Positions 23,871 through 33,715 are shown, numbered from the stretch's first letter. The stretch: 64,000 nucleotides of DNA from Thalassomonas sp. RHCl1 (GCF_947387555.1 NZ_CANDNZ010000017.1:62001-126000); one strand, 5' to 3'. Numbers and translations: made by a program. The notes: generated from the sequence alone by a model not told the origin.

Positions 23871-25646
23871 ATGAATATCGCTAATACAAAGTTAACAGAG
23901 GAAGTAAGCACATTTTCCGGACTGCAGGTGTGTTATGGCGGCTACTCCTGCGCCGGTAAAAAAGCCGTCAACCAGGACGCTTTTGCCGCCCTGACCCCGG
24001 ATGAAAACGAACAAATGATCAAGGGTATAGTCGCCACCATGGCCGACGGCGTTTCCAGCGCCAGCAAAGCCGCCGAAGCCGCACAATTGGCCACCACCCA
24101 GTTTATCAGCGAATATTACGCTACCCCGGAAACCTGGTCCACACAGCAATCCGCCTCTAAGGTCATTACCGGCTTAAACCAGTGGTTATATTCCCAGCAA
24201 GGGGTGCTGGACGTACACTATCCGCAGCAGCAGTGGCTGACCACCTTTTCCGCCCTGATACTGAAATCGGCCACCGGCTATGTTTTTCATGTCGGCGACT
24301 CCCGCATCAGCAGGTACAGGGATGCCCAGATAGAAGCCATCACCCGGGATCATAACCGAAAACAGGGGGGGCAGCAGGTGATCCTGACCCGGGCGCTGGG
24401 AGCAGAAAGCCGTCTGCAGGTGGATGCCCATACCGTCGACCTGCAATCCGGGGATGTTTACATGCTAACCTGTGACGGCATCCATGATTTTTTATCTGCA
24501 AAAGCCATCCGGGCCCATTTAAACACGATTTCTTCTGACCCCGACAATGCCGAGCTCGAACATATCAGCAAACGTATCGTCGAACATGCGCTCAGTATCG
24601 GCAGTGATGATAATGTCAGTTGCCTGCTGGTTTATGTTAAAGATGTGCCCAGAAGAAAGCTTGATGAAATCGAACGGGATATTCTCAACCAGGTGATCCC
24701 GCCGGCTTTACATCCCGGCATGAGGCTGGACGACTTCCTGGTGCGTAAAGTGATCCACGCCAGTATCCGTTCCCATTTATATCTGGTAGAGCACATCGAC
24801 TGGCCGGATCCCTTAGTCTTAAAAGCCCCCTCCGCCAATCTGGCCGATGACGCCATTTACCTGCAGGGCTTTATGCGCGAAGCCTGGGTCGGCGAACGCA
24901 TCAAACATGACAATGTCATGAAAATAGAACGCAGGCGCAGCAAGAGTAAATTTACTTACCTGTTATGCGAATATATTGAAGGGCAAACCTTAAGCCAGTG
25001 GATATATGATAATCCCGGTCCAACCATTGCCCAGGTCAGAGACATCATGAACCAGGTGATCTCTGCCCTGCGCGCTTTTCAGCGGCTGGAGCTGGTGCAC
25101 CGGGATTTAAAACCCGACAATATCATGATCGACCTGTATGGCCAGGTAAAACTCATTGATTACGGTACGGTATTTGTCGCCTCATTGGATGAAAACCAGC
25201 AAACCCTGTCGGAAACGGTGCCCCAGGGCTCATTAAACTATATTGCCCCGGAAACCTTATTACATATGAGCACAGACTACCGCAGCGATCTTTTTTCTCT
25301 CGGGGTCATTTGTTATGAGCTGCTGTGCGGTGAACTGCCCTTTAAAGCTATGGTGCGGGCGGAAATTACCTTTAAAGATTATTCCCAATGGCAATACCGC
25401 AGCATACGGGCATTCCGGCCTGAATTGCCGGCCTGGCTGGATATTGCCCTCAAACGTGCAACAGCGCCGGATCCCGATCTGCGCTACCAGGCTTTTTCCG
25501 AATTTTATGCCGACCTGAATAAACCCAATACCAGTGCCGTGGACCAATACCAGCGCCTGCCGTTTATCCGCCGCCACCCGGTAAAATTCTGGAAAGGTGT
25601 TTCCCTGGTACTCTTTATTGCCTTTTTAATCGCTTTGTTTACCTAA
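23871..25646 (+). CDS. Bifunctional PP2C phosphatase / Ser-Thr protein kinase with C-terminal membrane helix (591 aa)
   Basis: Residues 1-260 are a PP2C phosphatase (NQDAF, MADGVSSASKAAEAA near 60, HVGDSRISRYR, LTCDGIHDFLS, SDDNVSC with the metal-binding Asp residues). Residues about 285-560 are a eukaryotic-type kinase: LVLKAPS as the Lys strand, HRDLKPDNIMID at about 409, IDYGT in place of the usual DFG, APE-like IAPETL. A single membrane helix (VSLVLFIAFLIALF) ends the protein, so both domains face the cytoplasm. In Pseudomonas aeruginosa the equivalent gene lies between the nitrate transporter and nirB; a role in nitrate assimilation control is inferred from this recurring linkage. No close Shine-Dalgarno box is visible before the ATG. 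Confidence 0.9.
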   Translation: MNIANTKLTEEVSTFSGLQVCYGGYSCAGKKAVNQDAFAALTPDENEQMIKGIVATMADGVSSASKAAEAAQLATTQFISEYYATPETWSTQQSASKVITGLNQWLYSQQGVLDVHYPQQQWLTTFSALILKSATGYVFHVGDSRISRYRDAQIEAITRDHNRKQGGQQVILTRALGAESRLQVDAHTVDLQSGDVYMLTCDGIHDFLSAKAIRAHLNTISSDPDNAELEHISKRIVEHALSIGSDDNVSCLLVYVKDVPRRKLDEIERDILNQVIPPALHPGMRLDDFLVRKVIHASIRSHLYLVEHIDWPDPLVLKAPSANLADDAIYLQGFMREAWVGERIKHDNVMKIERRRSKSKFTYLLCEYIEGQTLSQWIYDNPGPTIAQVRDIMNQVISALRAFQRLELVHRDLKPDNIMIDLYGQVKLIDYGTVFVASLDENQQTLSETVPQGSLNYIAPETLLHMSTDYRSDLFSLGVICYELLCGELPFKAMVRAEITFKDYSQWQYRSIRAFRPELPAWLDIALKRATAPDPDLRYQAFSEFYADLNKPNTSAVDQYQRLPFIRRHPVKFWKGVSLVLFIAFLIALFT

Positions 25647-25780
25647 TCCCCCTTCCCCCGCACAGGGGAAAAGGTAAGCAAAATACCGCTAAAACCGCAT
25701 CACACATACATTGAATTCCCTTAGGCTTAGGGTATTATCATGGTTGATTTTCAAACAACAATAACGGCCAGGGAAGCACT

Positions 25781-27061
25781 ATGAAATTTGAATCAATTGC
25801 CTTACATCAGGGTTACCGCTCGGAAGAGACCACCAAAGCGGCGGCGGTGCCCATTTACCAAACCACCTCCTATACCTTTGATAACAGCCAACACGGCGCC
25901 GATCTCTTTGACTTAAAAGTGCCGGGCAATATCTATACCCGGATCATGAACCCCACCACGGATGTTTTGGAGCAGCGCATCACCGCGCTGGAAGGAGGTA
26001 TAGGGGCTTTGGCGGTTGCTTCCGGCATGGCAGCCATCACCTATGCCGTTCAGTGCCTTTGTGAAGTAGGCACTAACATTGTCAGCACCAGTGAGCTTTA
26101 TGGCGGTACCTACAATTTATTTGCCCATTCCCTGCCTAAACAGGGCATAGAAGTACGTTTCGTTTCCGGCGACGAGCTTGACGGTTTCGAGCAGCGGATA
26201 GATAACAATACCCGGGCCTTATATTGTGAGTCCATCGGCAACCCGGCGGGCAATATTGTCGATATAACACGGCTGGCGGATATTGCCCGCCGCCACGGGG
26301 TGCCGCTGATCGTCGATAACACGGTCGCCACACCGTTTTTGTGCCGCCCCTTTGAATTAGGCGCCGATATTGTCGTGCACTCCCTGACCAAATACATAGG
26401 CGGGCACGGCACCTCTGTCGGCGGTATTATTGTCGACTCAGGCAAGTTTGACTGGGTCGCCAATAAAGAAAGATTTAAGATCATGAATGAACCGGATCCT
26501 TCCTATCATGATGTCATCTATAGCCAGGCATTTGAACAGGCAGCCTTTATTGGCCGCTGCCGTGTGGTACCGCTAAGAAATACCGGAGCGGCAATCTCCC
26601 CCTTTAATGCTTTTCAAATTTTACAGGGCCTGGAAACCCTGGCACTGCGTATGGAAAGACACTGCGACAATGCCGAGCAACTGGCAGCCTATCTGCAGCA
26701 GCATGATAAGGTGGCCTGGGTTAACTATGCGGCACTTGCTGGCAGTCCTTACCGGGAAACCTGCGAAAAAATCACCGGCGGCAAGGCCTCCGGCATTCTC
26801 AGTTTTGGCATTAAGGGGGGCAAAACCGCCGGCGCACAATTTATTGATGCCCTGCAGATGATCTTACGTCTGGTGAATATTGGCGATGCCAAGTCCCTGG
26901 CCTGCCACCCGGCCTCCACCACCCACAGGCAATTAAACGATGAAGAGCTGGCTGCTGCCGGTGTCAGCGCCGACCTGGTGCGGCTCTCCGTCGGTATCGA
27001 AAACATCGCCGATATCATTGCCGATGTAGAACAGGCACTGGCGAGCATTAACAATCTCTAG
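25781..27061 (+). CDS. metY: O-acetylhomoserine sulfhydrylase / aminocarboxypropyltransferase (426 aa)
   Basis: PLP enzyme of the Cys/Met metabolism group; makes homocysteine from O-acetylhomoserine and sulfide. Blocks: PIYQTTSYTFDN, YTRIMNPTTDVLEQRI, ASGMAAI, SELYGGTYNLF, VDNTVATPFLCRP and SLTKYIGGHG with the PLP lysine near residue 205; C-terminal LRLVNIGDAKSLACHPASTTH and RLSVGIE. Length and the NIGDAKSL block favour MetY over cystathionine gamma-synthase. Single gene with a shared terminator against the convergent cytochrome gene. Confidence 0.9.
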   Translation: MKFESIALHQGYRSEETTKAAAVPIYQTTSYTFDNSQHGADLFDLKVPGNIYTRIMNPTTDVLEQRITALEGGIGALAVASGMAAITYAVQCLCEVGTNIVSTSELYGGTYNLFAHSLPKQGIEVRFVSGDELDGFEQRIDNNTRALYCESIGNPAGNIVDITRLADIARRHGVPLIVDNTVATPFLCRPFELGADIVVHSLTKYIGGHGTSVGGIIVDSGKFDWVANKERFKIMNEPDPSYHDVIYSQAFEQAAFIGRCRVVPLRNTGAAISPFNAFQILQGLETLALRMERHCDNAEQLAAYLQQHDKVAWVNYAALAGSPYRETCEKITGGKASGILSFGIKGGKTAGAQFIDALQMILRLVNIGDAKSLACHPASTTHRQLNDEELAAAGVSADLVRLSVGIENIADIIADVEQALASINNL

Positions 27062-27069
27062 GCAAGAAA

Positions 27070-27103
27070 AAGGCCTTAATATAATCTCTTATATTAAGGC
27101 CTT
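27070..27103. terminator. Bidirectional terminator between metY and the cytochrome gene
   Basis: A 15-bp perfect stem (AAGGCCTTAATATAA and its complement) with a TCTC loop between two convergent genes. On the minus strand it is followed by TTTTTCTT, a good T-run; on the plus strand the tail is weaker. Confidence 0.85.
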
Positions 27104-27125
27104 CCGGTTCAGGTAAAAGGGTCCG

Positions 27126-28385
27126 TTAATGCACGGACTGTTTCATATTAGTGCGGATATCCTTTACCTCAGAAACCCCGATATCAGCTTTTTGACTGGT
27201 CCAGGTGATACGCATATAGTTCACCAGATCCGTTAACTGCTGATCATCAAACTTATCCGCGTATGCCGGCATGGCATAGAAACTGGTGGTGCTGTTATAG
27301 TGCTGGCTGACAATACCGTTAAGCAATAAAGACACGGCATTATAGACACTGGCACGGTCTAAAGTAGCATTGCCCGCCAACGCCGGGGCAACATTGGGAC
27401 GCCCTTCACCGTCTTGGCCGTGACAACCGGCGCAATAGCCCATGTAGGTGTTATAGCCGGGGGCTGATTTATCATGGCCGTTAAAGGCCAGCGGCAATGC
27501 CTCAATATCCGCTTCGTTATCCAGCAAATAGCTGGTCACGGCGCGCATATCCTGCTCGGTCAGGTGGCTGTAGCTATGGTAGACCACAGGGTACATGCCG
27601 CCAAAAACCGTGCCTTTACGGGAGTACCCCTTAGTAAACAGCTGCTTGAGATCTTCATGGGTCCAGTTTTGGCGGTTCAGCTCTTCGGGGGTGATATTGG
27701 AGGCCTCAAAAGTATCCAATACCGTCCCCTGAAAATGCGCTTCGGGCTCCATGGCAAAAATTGCATTTCTCGGGGTATGACATTCACCGCAATGTCCGAG
27801 CACATTCACCAGGTAACTGCCCCGGTTCCAGCTGTCGCTTTTGGTTGGGTCGGGGGTAAACACACTGTCCTCATGGTTCATCAGGTTCCATGCCTTTAGC
27901 CCCATGCGGATATTAAAGGGAAAACCGATTTCGCTTTCCTTATTCTGCTGGCTGACAGGCTTAGTATTCATAAAATATGCATACAGGGCCCGGGTATCGG
28001 CGTCCGTCAACAAATGATAGGAAGTATAAGGCATGGCCGGATAGAGGTTGCCGTTCGGGCTTATGCCCTCATGCATGGCCCGGTAAAAATCCTGATAGCT
28101 GTAATGGCCGATACCGGTTTCCTTATCCGAGGTAATATTGGTGGAATAGACGATACCAAAAGGGGTTTCAAAGGGTAAACCACCGCTTAATTCACGCCCT
28201 CCCTGCGGGGTATGGCAGGCAACACAATCGCCGATTTCCGCCAGGTATTTCCCCTGGGCAATTAAAGCGGCCTGATCTTGTGCCGCCTGGGCCACAGATG
28301 TGCCGCCAAATACAGCCAAAGAGAGCAAAGCGGCTTTGAGACGCCGGGAAAAGCCGGTATGTCTTGATAAACTTGTTGCTTTCAT
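27126..28385 (-). CDS. Triheme cytochrome c subunit of a molybdenum hydroxylase (419 aa)
   Basis: Three c-type heme motifs: CVACH at residue 54-58, CGECH near 196 and CAGCH near 317, each in a separate cytochrome c domain. The N-terminus (RLKAALLSLAVFGGTSVAQA) is a signal peptide, so the protein acts in the periplasm or on the outer face of the inner membrane. It is the third gene after the molybdopterin and [2Fe-2S] subunits, with only a one-base overlap, so it is the electron acceptor of that enzyme, passing electrons to the respiratory chain. This three-gene layout is known for aldehyde dehydrogenases of acetic acid bacteria and isoquinoline oxidoreductase-like enzymes. Confidence 0.92.
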   Translation of the reverse strand: MKATSLSRHTGFSRRLKAALLSLAVFGGTSVAQAAQDQAALIAQGKYLAEIGDCVACHTPQGGRELSGGLPFETPFGIVYSTNITSDKETGIGHYSYQDFYRAMHEGISPNGNLYPAMPYTSYHLLTDADTRALYAYFMNTKPVSQQNKESEIGFPFNIRMGLKAWNLMNHEDSVFTPDPTKSDSWNRGSYLVNVLGHCGECHTPRNAIFAMEPEAHFQGTVLDTFEASNITPEELNRQNWTHEDLKQLFTKGYSRKGTVFGGMYPVVYHSYSHLTEQDMRAVTSYLLDNEADIEALPLAFNGHDKSAPGYNTYMGYCAGCHGQDGEGRPNVAPALAGNATLDRASVYNAVSLLLNGIVSQHYNSTTSFYAMPAYADKFDDQQLTDLVNYMRITWTSQKADIGVSEVKDIRTNMKQSVH

Positions 28386-28918
28386 CAGTAGGTCAGCCCC
28401 TTAGTGTTTAAGATCAGATCTTTCACTCCCTGGTAATACTTAACATAACCGGTACAGCGACAGATATGCTCCTTTAACGCCTCTTCAATCACCTGCTCCA
28501 CGTCAGCTGCCGCCACAGGTGCTTGCGCCAGCCTTTCCATCAGCGCCGTGGTTTCATTGATAAAACCCGAAGTACACCAGCCGCACTGGAAAGAAAAATG
28601 CTCCAAAAACGCCATTTGTACCGGCGTTAACTCGGTAATTTCACCCGCGGCATTTCGCTTGGCATGTCCTTCCACGGTGCGTACTTTTTTATCAACAAAA
28701 CGCTCAACACCACTGATACAGGTTCTGACCACTTCACTGACACCGTTTTTTCCTTCCACTATCACGGTACAGGCGTGGCAAACACCGGCGCCGCAACCAA
28801 ACTTGGTGCCGGTCAGGTTCAGGTATTCATGTAAAAATTCGATCATTTTCAACCCTTCCGGCACTTCTACCGGACCGACTTGCTGATCATTTACTGTCAT
28901 TTGAATATGTTGGCTCAT
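28385..28918 (-). CDS. [2Fe-2S] subunit of molybdenum hydroxylase (177 aa)
   Basis: Two iron-sulfur domains: plant-type with FGCGAGVCHACTVIV and a later Cys (VRTCISG), and the all-helical domain with FQCGWCTSGF and HICRCTGYVKYYQG. This is the IorA / CoxS-like small subunit. No own signal peptide, as expected for a subunit carried across by the Tat-tagged partner. Overlaps the large subunit by four bases (ATGA) and the cytochrome gene by one base. Confidence 0.93.
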   Translation of the reverse strand: MSQHIQMTVNDQQVGPVEVPEGLKMIEFLHEYLNLTGTKFGCGAGVCHACTVIVEGKNGVSEVVRTCISGVERFVDKKVRTVEGHAKRNAAGEITELTPVQMAFLEHFSFQCGWCTSGFINETTALMERLAQAPVAAADVEQVIEEALKEHICRCTGYVKYYQGVKDLILNTKGLTY

Positions 28919-31761
28919 GAAATCGCCCCCTTAATTTTTTGTGCTGTCATCGGAAGGTCGTAAAAACGAACAGAGATTGCCTGGTATACCGCTTCAACCA
29001 GGGCAGGTACGATGGAGATCATCACCACCTCCCCTATGCCTTTGCTGGGATCTGTATCGGAAAGCGGTGGTAAAATCGTATGTTGCTGGCGCCATACCCC
29101 CACCTGGTCGGCCTTAGGCACCTTATAACGGTTCAGGTTCCAGGTACCGTTACCGGCGCCGTCTTCAAATGACGGGATTTCTTCATACAGGGCATGACCG
29201 ACGCCCATGGCCAGTCCCCCCTGTATTTGCCCTTCCACCAGCTCTTCGACAATCACCTTACCGGCTTCAAGCCAGGTATGGGAGTTTAAGATCTCTACCT
29301 CGCCATTGCCCTCATTGACGGCAATTTCCACCATAGCAGCACAAGGCGCATAGTAGGTCACCATGGCATTATTTAACGCGGTTTCCGGGTAGTTAACACT
29401 GGTACGATCCAGCAGATGATAACCTTTGGAATTCATGGCGGCTTTTAGCCGGTCATTTGCCCCGTCACCGTATTGCAGTGCCAGTCCATCTACTTCTAAA
29501 TTGACTTCCTGCCCCAGGATGTCATAGGTCGCTTCGCTCCAGGCCCAACGGTTAAAGGCATGCACCATGGCACCTGTGACTAATCCCATGTCATGGACAC
29601 GTTTCGCCAGCACCTCAATTGATAACGGCGGATACCCTTGAGTGGTAAGCTTACCGTCAACCCAGCGGGCTGCACCGGCATCATTTAAGTTATTAGGAGC
29701 CATGGTACCGTTAAAGTATTTTTCACTCCAGATAGCCACAGCCGCCGGCCAGATACCATGGCGGAAAATGATCTCAGCCGCCGCTTTAGTGGCATGGGTT
29801 TGATAATAAGATGACATCGACGCCGCCGATGCCATACCGATCACCGGGGTCCAGCGGGGATTTTTTTCCATCTCATCCTGTTGCTGCTGGTTAATAAAAT
29901 AAGGGTTATGGGTCTGGATCTGCTGCATTGCCTGCCAGGCATCCACTTCCGCGACCGTCACCTTATCGGCGATCACGCCAAGCTTATCTTTCACCACCAC
30001 CGCCTGCGAGCTTTGCGTACCTGTGCCCATCTCCATAAAACAGATATCAACTTCAATTTTACCTGATTTGGATAAGCGCACCGCCGCACTTGGCGATGCT
30101 GCCCCGGTACCGTAATCTTTGGTGGTAATACCAAAACCTACCCCGTATTTTTTCCCCGGGTTGGCCGCTTCGAAGGCGGCTTTTTTAGCCGCGCGCTCCA
30201 GCCACATCGGATGCTGCTGCGCCATATCCAGCATTTCCCGGTAACGCAGGGCGCCGTTAGGGATAGCCCCCTGGGTATTGCGCTGTCCGGATTCCATGAC
30301 ATTGGCCCGGCGCAGATCTATGGCATCCACCTTAAGATCGCCGGCCATTTCATTCATCATCGACTCCATCGTCGCCATGGATTGCAGGGTGCCATAACCG
30401 CGCATAGAGCCACTGTCGGGGTTGCGGGAAGCATAGGCGGTCGCCTTGATATCATTGCGGGGAATATAATAAATACTCTGCAGCGCCGTCGCCCCCACCA
30501 TAGTCACTGAGCCGGTAAAGTTGACCCGGCCGCCGCCGTCCACCGTCATATCTGCGGTCAGGGCTTTTATTTTCAGGGTCTTTTTATCCACCGCCAAACG
30601 GTTTTTCATGGTAAAAGGATGGCGTTTTAACCCCGCCTGAAACTGCTCAAACCTGTCATTGGCCAGGCGCATAGGTTTGCCGGCATACATGGCGGCCACT
30701 AAACCGTAATAAGGGAAGATGGAATGGTCTTTGGCGCCGAAACCACCGCCGATAAAGGGAGAGTGCACCACCAGGTTCTTCACTTTACCCGCCAGCGGGC
30801 CATGCTTGAGCATATGCACCGCCTGCTCCTGGTAATCTTGCGGCGATTGCGAAGTGATCACTGTGTGGAAGGTGCCTTCTTTTTCATCAAACCAGCCGTT
30901 AAAGGCTTCCGGCTCCATCATCATGGGATCTATGATCTGGGTGCGGTACTCCCTTTCCAGCACCTGCCAGTTTTCATTGCCCCCGGTAATATCTTCATTA
31001 ATACGGCCGGCATAATACATGCCCCGCTCGGAAACACTGCCTTGTTGATCCATCACTTCCGGCCATTGGGGTCGGTGGGCTTTATAGTTAGGGAAAAAGA
31101 TCCCGTCCTGCAACGGACTGTATTTGTCCTCACCCGACGGGCCGCTTTCACCTTCTTCTCGGATAATACGCCAGCTGGTATAAGGATCTCTACTTTCGGA
31201 AACAAACGCGGTTTTTTCGCCGTAGCGGATCACTTTTTTATTAAACTGCAACAGGTTTTTCGCCTGCTTAAACGCGGCAAAATTATCAAACAGTAAAATC
31301 GCGACCGCATGCCCGAGATAATGGGCGGTTTTTCCCTCCGGCAATAACATATCACTGCCGAAAAATGGCGGCAGGCTTACGCCGTCGCGCGCAAGTTCTT
31401 TGGCGGTGATCACCTGACCGGGCCTTGCCTGCTGGGGCAGCATATTCAGATCAAACCCTTGATAGACATGCCCGGCATCGTCCAGCCGCAAAATATAGGC
31501 ATAACCCTGTTGATCCGGCCAGCCCGGCATGTCCATGGCGCGGTAATCCCGACCATAAATTTTTTCACCCGTGACCTTAGCAATACCGTCCATACGGAAT
31601 TTGAGTTTATTGTTGCCTTTAAATTGCGCGGTTAACGCTTCAGATAAACCACCCGCCTGGCTATTGCCCATTTTCCAAAGCAGTGGTGCGGAATAAACGG
31701 CGATACCGCTGATGACGCAACGCTTGATAAACGTTCGCCGGGAAGAACTAAAAGAATTCAT
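28915..31761 (-). CDS. Molybdopterin-binding subunit, xanthine dehydrogenase family, Tat-exported (948 aa)
   Basis: The N-terminus has a twin-arginine signal (SSRRTFIKRCVISGIAVYSA), so the folded enzyme is exported. Then the aldehyde oxidase/xanthine dehydrogenase molybdopterin domains: FIGGGFGAKDHSIFPY, GSMRGYGTLQSMATMES, MEMGTGTQSSQAVVV and near residue 905 PSKGIGEVVMI with the probable catalytic Glu. The family resembles isoquinoline 1-oxidoreductase beta subunit and the AldH subunit of cytochrome-coupled aldehyde dehydrogenases. Substrate not readable from sequence; an aldehyde or N-heterocycle is expected. No XdhC-type cofactor chaperone is next to it. Confidence 0.92.
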   Translation of the reverse strand: MNSFSSSRRTFIKRCVISGIAVYSAPLLWKMGNSQAGGLSEALTAQFKGNNKLKFRMDGIAKVTGEKIYGRDYRAMDMPGWPDQQGYAYILRLDDAGHVYQGFDLNMLPQQARPGQVITAKELARDGVSLPPFFGSDMLLPEGKTAHYLGHAVAILLFDNFAAFKQAKNLLQFNKKVIRYGEKTAFVSESRDPYTSWRIIREEGESGPSGEDKYSPLQDGIFFPNYKAHRPQWPEVMDQQGSVSERGMYYAGRINEDITGGNENWQVLEREYRTQIIDPMMMEPEAFNGWFDEKEGTFHTVITSQSPQDYQEQAVHMLKHGPLAGKVKNLVVHSPFIGGGFGAKDHSIFPYYGLVAAMYAGKPMRLANDRFEQFQAGLKRHPFTMKNRLAVDKKTLKIKALTADMTVDGGGRVNFTGSVTMVGATALQSIYYIPRNDIKATAYASRNPDSGSMRGYGTLQSMATMESMMNEMAGDLKVDAIDLRRANVMESGQRNTQGAIPNGALRYREMLDMAQQHPMWLERAAKKAAFEAANPGKKYGVGFGITTKDYGTGAASPSAAVRLSKSGKIEVDICFMEMGTGTQSSQAVVVKDKLGVIADKVTVAEVDAWQAMQQIQTHNPYFINQQQQDEMEKNPRWTPVIGMASAASMSSYYQTHATKAAAEIIFRHGIWPAAVAIWSEKYFNGTMAPNNLNDAGAARWVDGKLTTQGYPPLSIEVLAKRVHDMGLVTGAMVHAFNRWAWSEATYDILGQEVNLEVDGLALQYGDGANDRLKAAMNSKGYHLLDRTSVNYPETALNNAMVTYYAPCAAMVEIAVNEGNGEVEILNSHTWLEAGKVIVEELVEGQIQGGLAMGVGHALYEEIPSFEDGAGNGTWNLNRYKVPKADQVGVWRQQHTILPPLSDTDPSKGIGEVVMISIVPALVEAVYQAISVRFYDLPMTAQKIKGAIS

Positions 31762-32141
31762 TGCTTACCTCGGTAATACTCAATCTGAATTTCAGCGCAC
31801 CATAATGTAGCCGCATGATTTTTCAGGATGTTTCATACGAGTCCATTTGATGTATTTGGTTTTAGTTGTTGTAATGACGCTTAGAAATAAGTGCCTTAGC
31901 AGTGAGGGGGGACCCCAGAGTCAGCCCCCGACAGGCGATTCTATCTTTATCATTTCGAAAAAGAAACAAATTCCTGACACATGTGACGAAAAATCAATTC
32001 GACTGCCGCTATCAGCTTTAAGTTTAGTAAAAAAAGGGGGAAAATCACGAATAAGCCTGCCTCCGGGCAATAACAGAACAAGTGAGCTTTTCCCTGTTAC
32101 CAACTTGCCCTGCACCCTTTGACAGCAGAAGTGCATAAATT
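31762..32141. other. Intergenic region, no credible gene
   Basis: About 380 bp with a G/C-run segment (GGGGGGACCCC near 31906) and short frames on both strands that lack ribosome sites. It contains the promoter region of the leftward molybdenum hydroxylase operon. No terminator was seen for the leftward gene ending at 32142. Confidence 0.4.
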
Positions 32142-32903
32142 TTACCGCGAGGGAAGAAGCGGCTGCCTGTTGACCAGCTTCTCAAAAGTACCGTCTTGTT
32201 TTACCGACTGCAGCGCCAGGGACAAGCGGCTAATAATCTCAATATCGCTTGTTTTACTCGCCGCAACATATAACGCCGCCCGTATACCGGCAAAAGGCTG
32301 CTTAACAAACGGGGTGACTTGCTCTCCTAAACTGAGATGTATGCTGTCGGCGATCAATTCATTGGCATAGATGATATCGGCACGCCCTTTAAGCAAGACT
32401 TGCCAGGCCTCGACATGACCGGTAGTTAAGATCAGGTTTTTCCCCTGTTTAAAGCCCTGTTGCTGTAAAATATCGGCTTCAACACTGTTTCTGGCCGCGA
32501 CCACGGTATAATGCAATGCCTGCTCGATAGCATGGACCCTGATCCCGGTACTGGCTCTTAGTGAATAAAAGCTATAGTTAAGCGCCCTGAGCTCACCTAT
32601 CCAATAAAAAAGGCTTTCGCGTTCACGGCTGCGAGTCATGGAGAAAATCACCACATTTTTATCTGTCAGCGCCGTCTGGTAGGCACGTGCCCAGGGCAAG
32701 GCTTCGATCTGCACCGAATACCCGGCACGCTTTAACACCTCTTGCATTAACAAGTAGGAACTGCCCGCCACCAAACGTTTGTTGCTGACAATTTGATAAG
32801 GGGGCAAATGTTCGGTCACCACCCTGAGCGATTCCTGTGTCCAGGCGATGGCACTATAGAGCCAGAGCAAAAACAGCGGATAAAACCTGTTGTGCTTATC
32901 CAT
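32142..32903 (-). CDS. Periplasmic substrate-binding protein, SBP_bac_3 type (253 aa)
   Basis: A short signal peptide (residues about 1-22, FYPLFLLWLYSAIA then WTQ) leads to a family-3 binding-protein fold: LRVVTEHLPPYQIV, VEALPWARAYQTAL-like IEALPWARAYQTAL, KNVVIFSMTRSRERE, and the C-terminal VKQDGTFEKLVN. Proteins of this subgroup in Shewanella and Vibrio are often orphan binding proteins without a transporter beside them, as here. Ligand unknown; amino-acid-like compounds are usual for the fold. Confidence 0.85.
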   Translation of the reverse strand: MDKHNRFYPLFLLWLYSAIAWTQESLRVVTEHLPPYQIVSNKRLVAGSSYLLMQEVLKRAGYSVQIEALPWARAYQTALTDKNVVIFSMTRSRERESLFYWIGELRALNYSFYSLRASTGIRVHAIEQALHYTVVAARNSVEADILQQQGFKQGKNLILTTGHVEAWQVLLKGRADIIYANELIADSIHLSLGEQVTPFVKQPFAGIRAALYVAASKTSDIEIISRLSLALQSVKQDGTFEKLVNRQPLLPSR

Positions 32904-33092
32904 ATGACACTCAGCATCTTAAATTAGGGTTAGCCTTTTCCCTCACTGTAAAAGGTTTTCACCCGAACATCATTAATTATGATGTTTTTTTTACCGGGAT
33001 TAATACCCGCTTCCCCGGCAACAGCAATTTTGTTCAATATTTCCCGTCCGTGAGCTTTTACCCTGAGCCTTTCATTGCCTTAAGAACGAATA

Positions 33093-33689
33093 ATGATGGT
33101 TTCAATATTACTCTCTATGTTTATCTTTGCCCTCACCGGGGCCATTTCTCCCGGGCCGGTAAATATCATAGCGACCGGCAGCGGTGCGGCTTTTGGCTTC
33201 CGGAAAACTTTACCCCATATCACAGGAGCCAGCCTGGCCTATACCCTGATAGTCTTTTTATCCGGTTCCGGGCTGCTGGCGGTACTGGAGGTTTTTCCCG
33301 GTATTTTTTCCCTGTTGCAATATCTGGGAGCTGGCTTTTTACTCTATATGGCATATAAACTGGCTACGGCAAAAACACAAGCCGCCGGGCATCAAAGTCC
33401 CAAGGCACCGCGTTTATTTGAAGGCATGCTCGCCCAGGGACTCAACCCCAAGGCCTGGCTGGTTGCCCTCTCCGGCTGCAGCATCTTTGTCGGCGCCAGC
33501 GACCGGGGGCAAAGCTACCTGTTCGCCTTTTGTATTATTTCCGCCCTGGTGTGTTTTTTCTCCATTGCCACCTGGGCGGCCATAGGCACCTTAATACAGA
33601 AGTACTTGTCTGATATCCGCCATCAGGTTATGTTTAACCGGGTAATGGGGTTATTGCTGGCGGCAACGGTATTGACCATTTTCCAATGA
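33093..33689 (+). CDS. LysE/RhtB-family exporter (198 aa)
   Basis: Inner-membrane protein with about six hydrophobic segments. Family signature near the start: FALTGAISPGPVNIIATGSGAAFGFRK, and later GLNPKAWLVALSG. Proteins of the LysE/RhtB group export amino acids or their derivatives. The next gene, an AraC regulator, starts 26 bp downstream on the same strand and probably controls it. Two possible starts, ATG 33093 and 33096; no strong ribosome site is seen. Confidence 0.88.
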   Translation: MMVSILLSMFIFALTGAISPGPVNIIATGSGAAFGFRKTLPHITGASLAYTLIVFLSGSGLLAVLEVFPGIFSLLQYLGAGFLLYMAYKLATAKTQAAGHQSPKAPRLFEGMLAQGLNPKAWLVALSGCSIFVGASDRGQSYLFAFCIISALVCFFSIATWAAIGTLIQKYLSDIRHQVMFNRVMGLLLAATVLTIFQ

Positions 33690-33715
33690 TGCATTTGTTA
33701 TCTTACTGAGCACCC

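Noticed and set aside
31847-32122. 91-codon rightward frame, and a short MFHTSPFDVFGF peptide frame in the same spacer
   Set aside because: No usable ribosome site, odd composition, and no family pattern; the overlapping frames on both strands suggest chance.
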